From NCBI GenBank assembly GCA_014529385.2, contig CM043957.1, positions 68,198,503-68,262,502 of the forward strand: a stretch of 64,000 nt of DNA, read 5' to 3'. This document shows positions 47,456 through 61,006 of the stretch, in pieces (the stretch's first letter is position 1; every line of letters starts with the position of its first letter). The DNA is from Adiantum capillus-veneris (lineage: Eukaryota > Streptophyta > Polypodiopsida > Polypodiales > Pteridaceae). Below the pieces are notes generated by a model. It had not been told where the DNA came from. It saw only the letters and a program-made list of their open reading frames with translations, and did not search any database. Made by a program: the position numbers and the translations under genes.

Positions 47456-48390
47456 AAATCCGAGGTGGCGAAGGCGAGAGATGGACAAAAAACTTGACGA
47501 TGTTTAAAGGTTCTTTTGCACTAAATTTCTCTATTATTTGTGCTAAACTTGGGTTTTTTTCTCACCTTAAGCTGCATTGAATAGCTAATTCTCAAAATTT
47601 AGCGGTGCGATTACACTAAAAGTAGGTTTAATTCCATCTCACGTTCAAGTTACAATGAATAAATAAATCTCAAAATTTATTGGTAGGATTACACTAAACC
47701 TAAGCTTGCTTCCAGTTTAAAAACCGACATATGAAAAAAAAATCAACTTTATTGTGTTTCAAGGTTCTTTCCCTAAAATTTGTAGGTTTTCTCATCTTTG
47801 AATCAAAATCAAAATCGGGAAAGAAATTTAACCGTGAATTTTAAAATTGAGGATGTGGAAATACACAAAACCTACGTTTTTTCAAGCAATCAGATACCAC
47901 TTAGATACATAATGCTTGCTTGCAGTGGAATGACCAAATCCGAGGTGGCAAAGGCCCGAGATGGACAAAAAATCTTGACACTATTTGAAGGTCTTTACAA
48001 TAAATTTCTCTAGGATTTGGTTGCCTTAAACTTACAATGAATAGCTTTCGATGAGATTACACTAAACCTAGGTTTACTTCTATCTCACCTTCAAGTAATT
48101 ACAATGAATAGATAAATGTCAAAATTTATCACTAGGATTGCACTAACCCTAAGCTTTCAGTTTAAAAATCGACATATGAAAAAATTTAAAATTTACGGCA
48201 ACTTCATTGTGTTTTAATGTTTTTCCCCTAAACTTTGTAGGTTTCTCATCTTTAAATCGATCCGAAATTGAAATCGAACATAGAATTTAGAGGTAGATTT
48301 CAAAATTGAATATATGGGAATACACAAAACCTACATTTTTTTCAAGCAATTGGATACCCACTCAGATACACAATGCTTCTTCTTGGACAC
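47456..48390. repeat. Diverged tandem duplication of a 480-bp unit
   Basis: Unit 1 (47456-47935) and unit 2 (47936-48390) both start AAATCCGAGGTGGC and run colinearly through blocks such as GAGATGGACAAAAAA, AATACACAAAACCTAC and TTTTTTCAAGCAAT. Unit 2 has small deletions. No coding frame is conserved between the two. Confidence 0.85.
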
Positions 48391-48471
48391 TTGAAAAATG
48401 TGCATACGAGAAATTTTAGATGCAACCTACTTTTACTTTACAACAATAGAGACAACACCCAATCAGATCAT

Positions 48472-48475
<4 letters not shown>

Positions 48476-48549
<74 letters not shown>
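48476..48549. repeat. (GT)n microsatellite
   Basis: About 37 perfect TG units, one of the longest in the window. Confidence 0.97.
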
Positions 48550-48550
<1 letters not shown>

Positions 48551-48997
48551 TTCATCCTCTCCTCATGGGCAATTCCGAAGTGCGAGCGAGATTTTTCGAG
48601 CAAATACAAAATCGAGCAAACTAATCTGTGTAAAGCTCAAGGAGCTTATGTAGCCCTATCACCTCTAATAGCATTTTAGACTTGATTAAACATCAGAGTC
48701 TCTCAGAGAAATCCTAAGAACACCCATATATAAGCTATCTAAAATGAAGTTTGAGTAAGAAGGAATGCACAAATCAACATGTTGGCACAACCAATATAGA
48801 AATCTCACTCAATTCTACAAACATGGTCCACACTATGTAGTATTCTTTTTTATCAACTCTCCATATTCTAGATGATGCCTCTCGTGAGCTTAAGTGCTAG
48901 TGCATTATGGTTAGGAACGCAAGCACAACTAGAAGAAACATGTAAGTTGCCAACAAAGGGAGCAAAAGAATGCTATCTTGGCACTAGGATGACACCT

Positions 48998-49121
<124 letters not shown>

Positions 49122-49296
49122 AAAACCAGGCAACAATGAATAAATTTTATATCTGAAGTGTACAAACAATTAAACCATTGCAATTCAACCATCTTTGGTA
49201 TATATGATGGTGGATTATAACAACCACAAGAATGGTGCCACTCCAAAGCAACATTGGGGTTTGAATTTAGCACCGTTTAACTTTTAAACCTGTCAA

Positions 49297-49610
49297 AAGC
49301 GCTACTTTGAGAGAATCATCCTCATACTTGCTGTAGTTTACATGTCCATCACCATCAACATATGCCTCTCAAATCATTTTGTCAACCTATTCTTTTGTTA
49401 GCTTCTCTCGCAGATTCGTCATGACATGGCAAAGCTCTACAACAAAAATAAACCCATTCTAGTCCTTATCAAAAATCTTGAATGCTTCTTTCAACTCCTT
49501 CTCAGAGTCAGCAGTATCCTTCATCTTGGAAGCCAAATTCAAAAACTTGAGAAGCCATTTGCATCCACTTCATTAATCATATCCTTTATCTCTGCTTCAT
49601 GGAGTTTCTT
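49297..49610 (-). pseudogene. Calmodulin pseudogene fragment
   Basis: Read on the - strand, it follows the second half of calmodulin: KDMINEVDAN (EF-hand 2), then LNLASKMKDTADSEKELKEAF (linker), DKD-stop-NGFIFVVELCHVMTNL (EF-hand 3) and VDGDGHVNYSKYE (EF-hand 4). Family members have the same order with loops DxDxNG and DVDGDG. Three in-frame stops (TAG, TAG, TGA) and a frameshift plus loss in the EF-2 loop show it is dead. At least two of the stops are explained by a single C-to-T change. No intron interrupts it, so it may be a retrocopy. No start region is recognisable beyond 49610. Confidence 0.88.
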
Positions 49611-51212
<1,602 letters not shown>

Positions 51213-51884
51213 TTTTCAAATGATTTTAAATCATGGCAAGCAGCGAAAGATGCACAATCAACAAAACTCCTGCGATTCCAAACGGAGGGGCCAGGGTGAA
51301 AGAGTTAGGGTTGCTTTGCAGCATGAGGGTCTGGCTGATGACCTGTACGGAGGCTCGAATGAGCTGAGAAGCCATGGAAGTGGTAAGGCCGCCAACTGCA
51401 TTTGTAGATATGACCGTGGCAGTTTTAGAAAGCCCAAGGTGATGACGAGCAGTGCGCATGGCCATGCAGGTTCTTGTCACCTCAATAGTGCTGAAGTAGA
51501 GTTCCCTGGCAAGGATGTTCCCTTGCAGACATATTGTGCCCAGTCCTTTGAAAGAGAGCGTACATCCTCCTTGAGTAGCCTAAGTGTAGGCTTGAGATCT
51601 TAATGTCGACTGCCCTCATGACCTATTGCCTGGTCTTGTGGACGACCAAGGGGTGAATCTTGGCGGACATGGTAGAGAAAAGAGTCGTGCCTAGCATGAA
51701 TAACTCGAGCATCGGCTAGCAGTCCACAGCTCCATATTTTATTGCATGAGGGAGCATATTGGGCTAGCCAGCGACGCTCTAATTAATTCTCCTGCTCCCT
51801 CAAGCGCATTGTGACTTCGAATGCACCACCATGCAATGACAAAAGTGTGGTAGCCCATCTTGACTGGCCGATTCCCATATCGGG

Positions 51885-52120
<236 letters not shown>

Positions 52121-52455
52121 TTGGCAAAAACACTATACTCCTCAAAAATCAATGCAGGTCGCTGCTTGGAAAAACGTGGCCATAGGTCACTGTCTGCAAT
52201 GTGTCGCCTTCAATGCACATGCATGGTGAATGTCCCCTTTCATCCGCAAACTACATCACTTTAAACAAAGCGAGTCGCGACTCGCAAGTTGGGAGTCATG
52301 AGTGGCATGCACGGTGCACTGCACACGAAGCTTCCTTTAATATAGAAACTATGCATCATTTGGAGTTTTGTTTCACAAATGCTTTGAATTTCCTAGATCG
52401 AGTACCCTCTTTACTCATGATTGGTTTTCTTACGTAGTGCTGCCGAGGCAGAGGC

Positions 52456-52854
<399 letters not shown>

Positions 52855-52984
52855 GGCTGTGCAACAATGATTACTGAAAGGTATTAGGTTTTCTCACAAC
52901 AATGTTCTAAGAGTAATCATCTTTCCCTTTCACAAATTTGTCTTCATGTGTACCTTCACAATATTGTCTCTGTGAAGATGGATT

Positions 52985-53690
52985 CAAAGGTAGTGAAGAA
53001 GCTAAATAGTAAATGGGGTCTTCAGTGGCAAGCCAAACAATGGGAGTACAGGTTCAAGTGTATTTGGGCATCAAACATAGCTGCCTTATTTTGTTGATCC
53101 AAATAAGAACAGGAGCCCAATCAAAGAAGTTAGAGATTTCAGATGGGATCTTCCCCAGGTGCAAATGTCATGAAGAGTCCAGTATCCAATGTAATCTTCC
53201 TTTTAGAACTGAACTGCAAAAAGATCAACACTCAATTGGAAATGCCTTCTCCTAGGGGACCATGGATGTTCCACTTTGGACTTCCCTGAGAGGTTCATTT
53301 CTATGGCAGATTTGGACCAAGAGAAATAAAGCAACTCATGGGGTAAATCACTCTTCATCTTTCATTCCCTTGGCCATCAATTTCAGAGGTATCATGGAGA
53401 ATTGTCTTGGTATGGTAAAAGAAGCTTCAAGCATTGAAGTAAAAGAAATGAAGAAGATCATAAGGTGGAAAAGATGGAGGCAACATATCTTTTCCCTGTA
53501 TGTATCCTCAAGGATTGCTTTCTTTTCCTATGACGTATTTCACTTCGCTCCTTTGTGGTCTAATTTCTTACAGACGGGATAACCCCTTTCCCTCCTAACA
53601 AGGCAGTTGCATTTTCCTCACTTTCCTTTTAATTCAGCTCTTTTCTACAAAAAAAACAACAACAATAGATACTCCTATTTTTTCTACTAA
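52985..53690 (+). pseudogene. Relic of a second LINE family, ORF2 C-terminus and 3' tail
   Basis: In broken frames it shows features of a plant L1-type ORF2 end: a KWGLQWQAKQWEYRFKCIW-type segment near 53013, a zf-RVT start (PRCKCHEESSIQC, near 53155) and the typical LWQIWTKRNKATHG block near 53295. The tail ends in an A-rich ACAAAAAAAACAACAACAAT sequence near 53648-53667. Sequence and 3' end differ from the array at 1-29203, so this is another, older family. Confidence 0.65.
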
Positions 53691-53856
53691 AAATTTGGAT
53701 ATTCCTTCTCTACTAAAAATCTTTATTACTGTTGAGATTCCTTTCTAAGGAAATTGCTAGGCTAACATCCAAAATTTGGAATTTCACAAGATTCCTTCAA
53801 AGAAATCTTAGTGGACTTCATTCTTGTGACCAACAATTCATGAACTTATGTGAAGG

Positions 53857-53972
<116 letters not shown>

Positions 53973-54246
53973 AGATAGGGAATGTGTCAGTAATAACACT
54001 AAAGATTTTGTTAGGCAGTTGAGCCTTGGAGGACAGATAGGGAATGTGTGTGATGTTTTCCACTATTCTAATCATCGTGGCTCCACAAAAAATCAAGAAG
54101 AGGGATGGCTTGCTAGTTCAATTGCTTTGAGTGTTCAAACTTTGTGGTGGATTTCGCTCGGTTTTACCATTTGCTCGATAAAGTTTGCTCGGTGTATGGT
54201 AAGACTCCTCCTCATGAACCTCCTCTCCCTTCACAAGGAGCGCAAT

Positions 54247-54250
<4 letters not shown>

Positions 54251-54316
<66 letters not shown>
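54251..54316. repeat. (GA)n microsatellite
   Basis: About 33 perfect GA units. Confidence 0.97.
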
Positions 54317-54318
<2 letters not shown>

Positions 54319-55154
54319 CTTAGCAGTGGTGTTTGACTCATTATGGGGGAATTTTGAAATATTATCGCTTTCATATACATAAACGAGTAGATTTGTGCAG
54401 CTCTTTATGCATATCTGTGAGTGAGGAGAGCTAAGATATTGTTACAAATTTAAGAGTTGCAGTGGTATTGATATTGTGCTCTTTTGGTTTGCACCAACAT
54501 ATGGGTCACATACTATAGTTGTTATGTTGATTCAACTTTGATTTTCATGAAAAGCTGATGTTATGATGTTTCTTGGATGAGGTTGAAATGTTCTATTTAT
54601 AGATGCCACATCAAAGAAGGCATTGGACACTATCTACATTTAGCTGGATGCTTCATCATCCACCATTTCATATCTATGGTAACATCTAAGTATTTCCTTT
54701 GTAAAATTTTCAGCTTGGTGTTCAAACTGACAATTTTCTCATGTAGATCCACCTGGTTGGAGAGGCCCACTCACTACGCACGATGTAGTACACATTATTG
54801 AAAGCTTGGAAGTTGTTAGGTAAGGAAGATCAATGAAGCACGATGATTTTTTATATTTTGTTTGGTTATTGAACTTATTGTACTTAACCCGTTGGCTTGC
54901 AGGAATCATTGTTATCGTGATAACATTATAATCAAAGTGCATGAGTTTTTGGAGGACTCCAATGATACTTTCACATCAGTGTGGCTATGAATCATAATGC
55001 AGGTTCAGCTCGCATAAGGGTTCACGAGCTCGAAGATCACTAGTTGACCAATGCATAATGCTCTTATAGGGATAGGTATGAGAATTTGAGGATTGTATTG
55101 TACACCTTGCATGAGGGGGCATCGTCGTTTTGGTAGGAGCATTCGTTGTGTGGG
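54317..55154. other. Non-coding stretch left of the copia element
   Basis: Nothing recognisable. It does not continue the gypsy fragment found on the other side of the copia element. Confidence 0.45.
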
Positions 55155-55382
55155 TGTTGGAATTAGGGTTGTAGAGAAACACACACAGCTTGGAGAAGAC
55201 GAAGGAAGCTCAAGGCACACAATAGAGAGGGTGTTACTTAGTGTGCAATGGAAAGATAGATAGCCCCTAGAGTGATGGGCGTATATACAATGCACGGGAG
55301 AAAAAACCTCCTAAAAAGGGAAAAAATACCCCGACGGTCCTAGTGTGTTCACACACATCACTACCACATGTATATGGTAACA
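55155..55382 (-). repeat. 3' LTR of copia element
   Basis: 228 bp. In element sense it starts TGTTACCATATACATGTGG and ends CCTAATTCCAACA. It is colinear with 60041-60267. Confidence 0.93.
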
Positions 55383-55396
55383 AATTCCCCCTAGAG
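55383..55396 (-). other. Polypurine tract of copia element
   Basis: On the - strand, CTCTAGGGGGAATT lies directly before the 3' LTR, the position where plus-strand DNA synthesis is primed. Confidence 0.7.
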
Positions 55397-55457
55397 TGAT
55401 GCGGTGAACGAGAGCTGGCACATGAGTAAAGGGAAGTGCCATGCCCTAACGACATGA

Positions 55458-55883
55458 TCAATCCACAAAGAGGAGTAAGCCCAAAGCTTTGCGGAAAGCT
55501 TCAAGCTTCTCACGAGACAATGCCTTTGTGAAAAGATCTGCAAGTTTGTCCTGTGTTGGCACATAAGCCAAGCTGATCTCTCCTGCTGAGAGCCTCTCCC
55601 TAACATAGTGGTAATGCACCTCAATGTGCTTTGTGCGAGCATGAAAAACTGGGTTCCTCACAACTGCCAATGCGCTATGACTGTCAGTGTAGATAGGGTT
55701 GGCAGTGTCCTGTCCAACACCCAAATCAGCCATAAGGCGTCTGAGCCATACACACTCAACCGTAGCTCTGAAGACTGCCCTGTACTCAGCCTCACAACTC
55801 GAAGTGGCCACAGTAGGTTGCTTCTTGCTCAACCATGATATACATGAACTGCCAAGCATGAAACAAAAACCACTCGTGGACAC
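55458..55883 (-). pseudogene. Copia RNase H domain
   Basis: It follows the RT and shows copia RNase H signatures: SWLSKKQPTVATSSCEAEYR with the catalytic glutamate, IYTDSHSALAVV with an aspartate, and HIEVHYHYVRE and VPTQDKLADLFTKAL at the C-terminus. The segment between it and the RT (55884-56018) reads in frame but holds stops (TAG at about 56018 and TGA at about 55884, after a DWVGCFD segment). Confidence 0.88.
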
Positions 55884-56018
55884 TCACGTGTCAAAACAAC
55901 CAACCCAATCTGAGTTCGAAAAAGCATGTAAGTCTAGCAGCAATGATCCCCCCTTGGGATAAAACAATCCAAGATGTAAAGTGCCACTAAGGTAGCGGAA
56001 AATCCTCTTGACAGCATG

Positions 56019-56957
56019 CTAATGCTTAGACCCTGGGCTACGCATAAATCTGCTGACCTGTGAGACTGCAAACTCAATATCCGGCCTCGTGTTGCATACA
56101 TAAATGAGGCAGCCAATAGCAGTTTGGGAAAGAGTGACATCAACAGGATCGCCAGCATCATGTAGACTCAACTTCAAACCTGTTTCCATGGGAGTGGCAA
56201 TAGGTTTGCAATCCTCAAGTCCAAACTTACATAACAATGTCTCTATGTAACTTTTTTGACACAAGGTAATACCACCATCACACTGCTTAAACTGTATACC
56301 CAAGTAATGATGCATCAGCCCCAAATCTTTCATCTTGAAAGTAGCATTCAAATCAGCCTTAAATTCAGCAATGTGTCTCTCATTTGGTCCAGTGATCAAC
56401 AAATCATCAACATAAAGAACCACAATGAGAAGTACATCACCCTCACGCTTTACATACAATGTGCTTTGTGTTGGACTGTTACGAAAGCCTTGTTTGACCA
56501 AATGAGTGTCAGCTTTCTCATACCAAGCACGAGGAGATTGCTTCAACCCATACAAAGCCTTGTTACATTTGCACACTTTGTCGTCTTGTCCTTTTATGAC
56601 AAAACCGCGAGGTTGCGTTACAGAAACTTCCTCAAATATGTCACCATTCAAGAAAGCAGTAACAATGTCTGATTGATGTACATCCCAACCAGAATGAGCT
56701 GCCAATGCACATAGAAAACGCACAGTAGTCATACGACAAGTGGGAGCAAAAGTCTCTTCATAATCTATGCCTTTTTGCTGTGCATAACCCTTTGAAACAA
56801 GTCGAGCCTTATGGCGATCAATCTCACCATCCGGCTTGCGTTTCAACTTGTAAACCCACTTCGTACCGATGGCCTTTTTGCCAGGAGGCAAATCACATAA
56901 AGTCCATGTGTCATTTTCTATAAGTGCATCATATTCTGATTGCATGGCACCATCCAA
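56019..56957 (-). pseudogene. Copia reverse transcriptase domain
   Basis: About 310 residues without internal stop. It has GTKWVYKLKRKPDGEIDRHKARLV, YEETFAPTCRM, the QSDIVTAFLNGD motif A aspartate, ALYGLKQSPRAWY and the catalytic YVDD in VVLYVDDLLITGP, then MHHYLGIQF and NTRPDIEFAVSQVSRFM. A one-base frameshift near 56950 separates it from the integrase frame, and a TAG at its end separates it from the RNase H. Confidence 0.93.
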
Positions 56958-56978
56958 TTTTCTGAATTCTGTGCTTCA

Positions 56979-58470
56979 TCAAAAGACAAAGGCTCCTCGA
57001 TCAACATCATGTAAGCTAGACACAGCCAAAGCATAACAATCTGATGCATAAGATGCATGGCGAGAGCATGAACGAGTACGACTAGACAAACGTGCATCCA
57101 ATTTATTGTCACGCAAAGTGTGCACCAGCCATTTTGGCATACCTCTAGCCTGCTCATTTTCAGCCGTTTCCTCATCAAGTACATCATGTACATCTGCATC
57201 AATAATAGGCTGATCTAGAACATTTTCAGAAACCCCCATAGGCTGTACATTTGCCTCATTGGAACTTTCATTCGTATTTCCACCACTGAAAAGAGGCAAC
57301 AAAGTGTCATAAATGTCATGTGAGCTTACGTTACTGTCTCTAGTACGTGACAGCAAGGGTTGAACAGAATCTTCCACAAACACTACATCCGGAGAAACCA
57401 AAATACGTTTTGTTTGTGGATGATACAACCCGTAACCTTTACTTTCAACACTATAACCAACAACAATACATTTGACAGCCTTATCATCCAATTTTCTGCG
57501 CTTCACTTGTGGCACCAAAGCATATGCCAAACAGCCAAAAACACGCATGTGCTCAATAGAAGGCTTCCTATCATGCCATGCTTCGTATGGAGTAATAGAC
57601 TGCAAAGATTTCGTAGGACACCTGTTAAGTACATGAGTGGCACACATGATAGCCTCAAGCCAAAAAGAATGCTGCAAAGCTTGACTTTTGACCATACATC
57701 GTGCCATTTCCATCAGTGACATGTTTTTCCTCTCAGTAACACCATTTTGCTGAGGTGTATAAGGCACTGTACATTGGTGTTTTATCCCACGACTAGCTAG
57801 AAATGCATTAAATTCATGAGACATATACTCCCCCCCTCGATCGCAATGGAGGGTGCCCATAGTACATTTCGAGACATTTACAGCCATAGCTAGAAATTGT
57901 TTGAAGCACATAAAAACTTCGGACTTCGCTTTAAGCGGAAATACCCATGAATGCCTAGAGTAATCATCAATGAAAGTCACGAAGTACAGGTAATTGCCCA
58001 AGGACGGAGTTTGCATGGGCCCACAAACATCACTATGCACAAGCTGCAACCTGCATGTGGCCCGAACTGAACCATCCTTTGGAAATTTAGAACGCTGCAT
58101 CTTACCCAAAATACAGCCTTCACAAACATGTTTGACAGGTGCTTCAAGAGGCGGCAAAGAAGCAACCATATCAGATTTATGCAAACGCAGCAAATTGGCA
58201 AAATTCAGATGACCAAAACATGCATGCCAAAGTTTTGTATCTGAAATAGCCCTTGAATCTGCAAAAGCATTTGCAAAATTTTGTCCACACTTGTCATACA
58301 AAGTGAGCTTATACAGCCCATAGCACAAAAGGCCAGATGCAACAATTTCATCACCAAAACTGAGATCATGAACTGTACATCTGTCATCCACAAATTTGAC
58401 TACAAGTCCAATTCTAGCAAGTGCGGATACAGACAAGAGATTCTTCTTGATCCCAGGTACATAAAAGTGC
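56979..58470 (-). pseudogene. Copia integrase
   Basis: A long open frame with the GAG-pre-integrase zinc-binding region (LWHACFGHLNFANLLRLH ... HVCEGCILGK) and the integrase core. Catalytic residues are visible in LVHSDVCGPM (D), HCDRGGEYMSHEF (D) and QNGVTERKN (E), and the FWLEAIMCATHVLNRCP and VFGCLAYALVP segments follow. The C-terminal tail is acidic. The region before about 58470 continues from the protease in another frame, so a frameshift lies there. Confidence 0.92.
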
Positions 58471-59746
58471 ATCAACAAGTGTGAAAGAACTGCCATTAGC
58501 AGCAGTGAGCACAATCTTTCCAACTCCCTGAATTGGATAAGAGGCATTGTTGGCACAAGTGACTGAATTCCCATGAGGGACAGACTCAAGAGAGGTAAAC
58601 AATGCACGATGTGAGGTAATGTGCTTTGTAGCACCACTGTCGAAATACCACACATGTGAATCTGTAGCAACTGACAAGCATGCATCATGGACAGGAGGAT
58701 TGTAAGTGCACTCTGCGCTAAAAGCCCATTCTACATCAACATCAGCATTACAGTCTCCTTTCACAGAAGACTCAACAATGGCTGCATTTGTAGTGGAACC
58801 AGCATTTGCAGTGGAACCACCCTCTTTCTTCTTAGCCTCTTTGGCCTTCAACTTAGGACACGACTTGATCAAGTGATCATTAGCTTTACAATAATGGCAA
58901 CGCATCTTCTTTTTGCCCTTATCACCAGAATTGCCAGACGAAGTGATGCCAGCAGAAGCATTAGAAATAGAATTTTTGCCAGTCGCAACAGAACCATAAG
59001 AAGTGGCTGCATTGCCGTTACCACCTTTCTTTGAGAAGCAATAAAAGCCTGTTCAACTGCACGCTGCCTAGTCCTGTTTTTTCTGGAAAGTGACTCTTGC
59101 AACAACAATGTGCATAATGCATCAAACTTGAAAACTTCTGGATTTCCTTGGGTCATAAGTCTCCAAGTACTAGCAAAAGTCTGGTAAGAATCTGGTAAGG
59201 CATCAAGAACAGTCTGCACAAGGGAACTATCTGAAATGACTTCACCTGCAGAAATAAGTTGCTCATTGATATCCTTGACACTAGCAAGGAAAGTGTCCAT
59301 ATCATCTTCCTCATGCATAATCTTCGACTCCAGCTCTTTACGCAACAAAGCAATTTTAGCCTCATTGCGACTTGCATAAAGACCTGCTAGAATATCCCAA
59401 GCCTGTTTTGCAGATTTTGCTGAACAATGTGAGGAACAATGGTGCGCTTCACAGATAACGCAATCAATGCATGAGCCTGCGCATTCTTAACATCCCAATG
59501 AGCTTGTTCTGCCGTAGGCAAAACAACTCTAACAACAGCAATCCTTGTAGCAAGACCTGCAACATCCTCAACATCGCCTACATCCTCATAACCAAGACGT
59601 ACATCAATGCCCTGCACAATGTTCCAAACATCATTTGACACAAGAACATGTTGCATCATATAAGCCCACATAGGGTAGTTGTCCCCTTCCAACCTATCCT
59701 CAGCAGCAAACATCTTGAACACATCTGTGTTGTTGTTGTCAGCCAT
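58414..59746 (-). pseudogene. Copia gag and protease
   Basis: It starts at MADNNNTDVFKMFAAEDRLEG (59746), the usual copia gag opening, with GDNYPMWAYMMQHVL. Frameshifts near 59387 and near 58915 split it. The middle segment carries LRKELESKIMHEEDD and ALPDSYQTFASTW, matching the UBN2-type gag domain. A CCHC knuckle (CHYCKANDHLIKSCP) lies near 58900. The protease active site is intact in WYFDSGATKHIT near 58650. Gag forms the particle and the protease processes the polyprotein. Confidence 0.9.
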
Positions 59747-60022
59747 GGTAAATGTTGCACCTGATGTGAAAACTGCCCGAAAATAGGAGAAATGGAGCGG
59801 GAACAACACGTGCTATATAGCACAAACCGTAGAAGACTATAAGGCACCATTTATGCAGAAACGGCACTGACAGAAATTCTGCACAAAATGACGAAATAGC
59901 CTGTGCAGTACTGCCTGTAGTGGAAACGGAGGCCGAAATGAGCTTGCCAAAGCTCACTAAGATCGGAGAAAATGAGCAGGCGTGTGCTGGAGCAGCTGCC
60001 GACTAAGCCCGGGAGGACGCAA

Positions 60023-60037
60023 CCTGCTTAGATACCA
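60023..60037 (-). other. Primer-binding site of copia element
   Basis: On the - strand, TGGTATCTAAGCAGG begins three bases after the 5' LTR. The first seven bases equal the initiator-methionine tRNA complement usual for copia elements; the rest diverges. Confidence 0.65.
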
Positions 60038-60040
60038 ATT

Positions 60041-60267
60041 TGTTGGAATTAGGGTTGCAGAGAGACACACACAGCTTGGAGAAGACGAAGGAAGCTCAAG
60101 GCACACAATAGAGAGTGTATAACTTAGTGTGCAATGGAAAAATAGATAGCCCTAGAGTGATGGGCGTATATACAATGCTCAGGGGAAAAAACCTCCTAAA
60201 GAGGGGAAAAATGCCCCGGCAGTCCTAGTGTGTTCACACACATCACTACCACATGTATATGGTAACA
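60041..60267 (-). repeat. 5' LTR of copia element
   Basis: 227 bp, colinear with 55155-55382, TG...CA ends. It directly abuts the Tat-type gypsy fragment on its outer side. Confidence 0.93.
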
Positions 60268-61006
60268 CTTCTTTCCAGGGTACACGTCGCAATATCAAAT
60301 CACTTCCTTTCATGTAAAGCACATCATCAAGCATTTTGTACTTTTTGACTCTTCTCATAAAAGCATACTTTTTGGATGATGGCAAATCTTCAGGTAAAAC
60401 ACCTGTAAGCAGAAAATCCGCTTCCTTTGATAGCACTTCTCTTCCATGATATAAAGGGGCATCAGCCTTCAACACAAACACACAAGTGATCATTTCTTGG
60501 GCAGCATCATGAGCTTCTTCATTCTGAGACCTCTCAATATGCTGTAAACTCCATGCCTCAAACTTTTTAAGCAAAGATTTCACTTTGAAACACAATTTTT
60601 TCAACTTAGGGTTCTTATTTTTCCACACCCCCAATACTTGCTTCACAACCAACAAGGCATCTCCTTTGACTTGCAGGCGTTTAATTCCCAACTGTAAGCA
60701 AATGTGCAGACCGCCCTCAAGGGCCATGTACTCTGCTTCATTATTTCTTTTCGCATCAAGCTTTAACCCTTGTTTCCTCACAAGATTTCCTTGCGCATCA
60801 TAGACAACAATCCCTCCAAAAGCAACTTCATGACTTCTTCGATAAGAGCCATCAAAATATAACAGTGAAGCATTGGATATAACAAGAGTTTCGACCTTCT
60901 TCCTTTGCACCACCTCTTCCTTAACCGAAACAGGAGTCTCTTTGTAAGTGAGTAAATCTGCCAGGGTAGCCCGAGTACTCTCTTCCACCAAAGTCTTAAG
61001 TACTTC
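60268..61006 (-). pseudogene. Tat-type Ty3/gypsy fragment: RNase H and start of integrase
   Basis: It reads cleanly on the - strand. It has a plant RVT_3/archaeal-type RNase H with FDGSYRRSHEVAFGG (Asp), NNEAEYMALEGG (Glu), KGDALLVVKQ (Asp) and ERSQNEEAHDAAQ (Asp), all four acidic residues in place. LYHGREVLSKEADFLLTG and the pre-integrase YKMLDDVLYMKGSDLILRRVPW follow. This second type of RNase H is a mark of the Tat lineage. The fragment is cut by the copia LTR at 60267 and, on the other side, by a junction with the opposite-strand chromovirus near 61006. Confidence 0.85.

Larger units (their letters stand above)
55155..60267 (-). mobile_element. Ty1/copia retrotransposon, nearly complete, decayed
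   Basis: Two direct LTRs bound gag, protease, integrase, reverse transcriptase and RNase H in the copia order (integrase before RT) on the - strand. The primer site (60023-60037) and polypurine tract (55383-55396) are in the expected places. The LTRs differ by about 14 substitutions and one indel in 227 bases by my count (about 6%), so it is older than the nested gypsy element at 3435. The flanks GTGGG (left) and CTTCT (right) do not match, so one side was probably rearranged after insertion. Confidence 0.93.
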
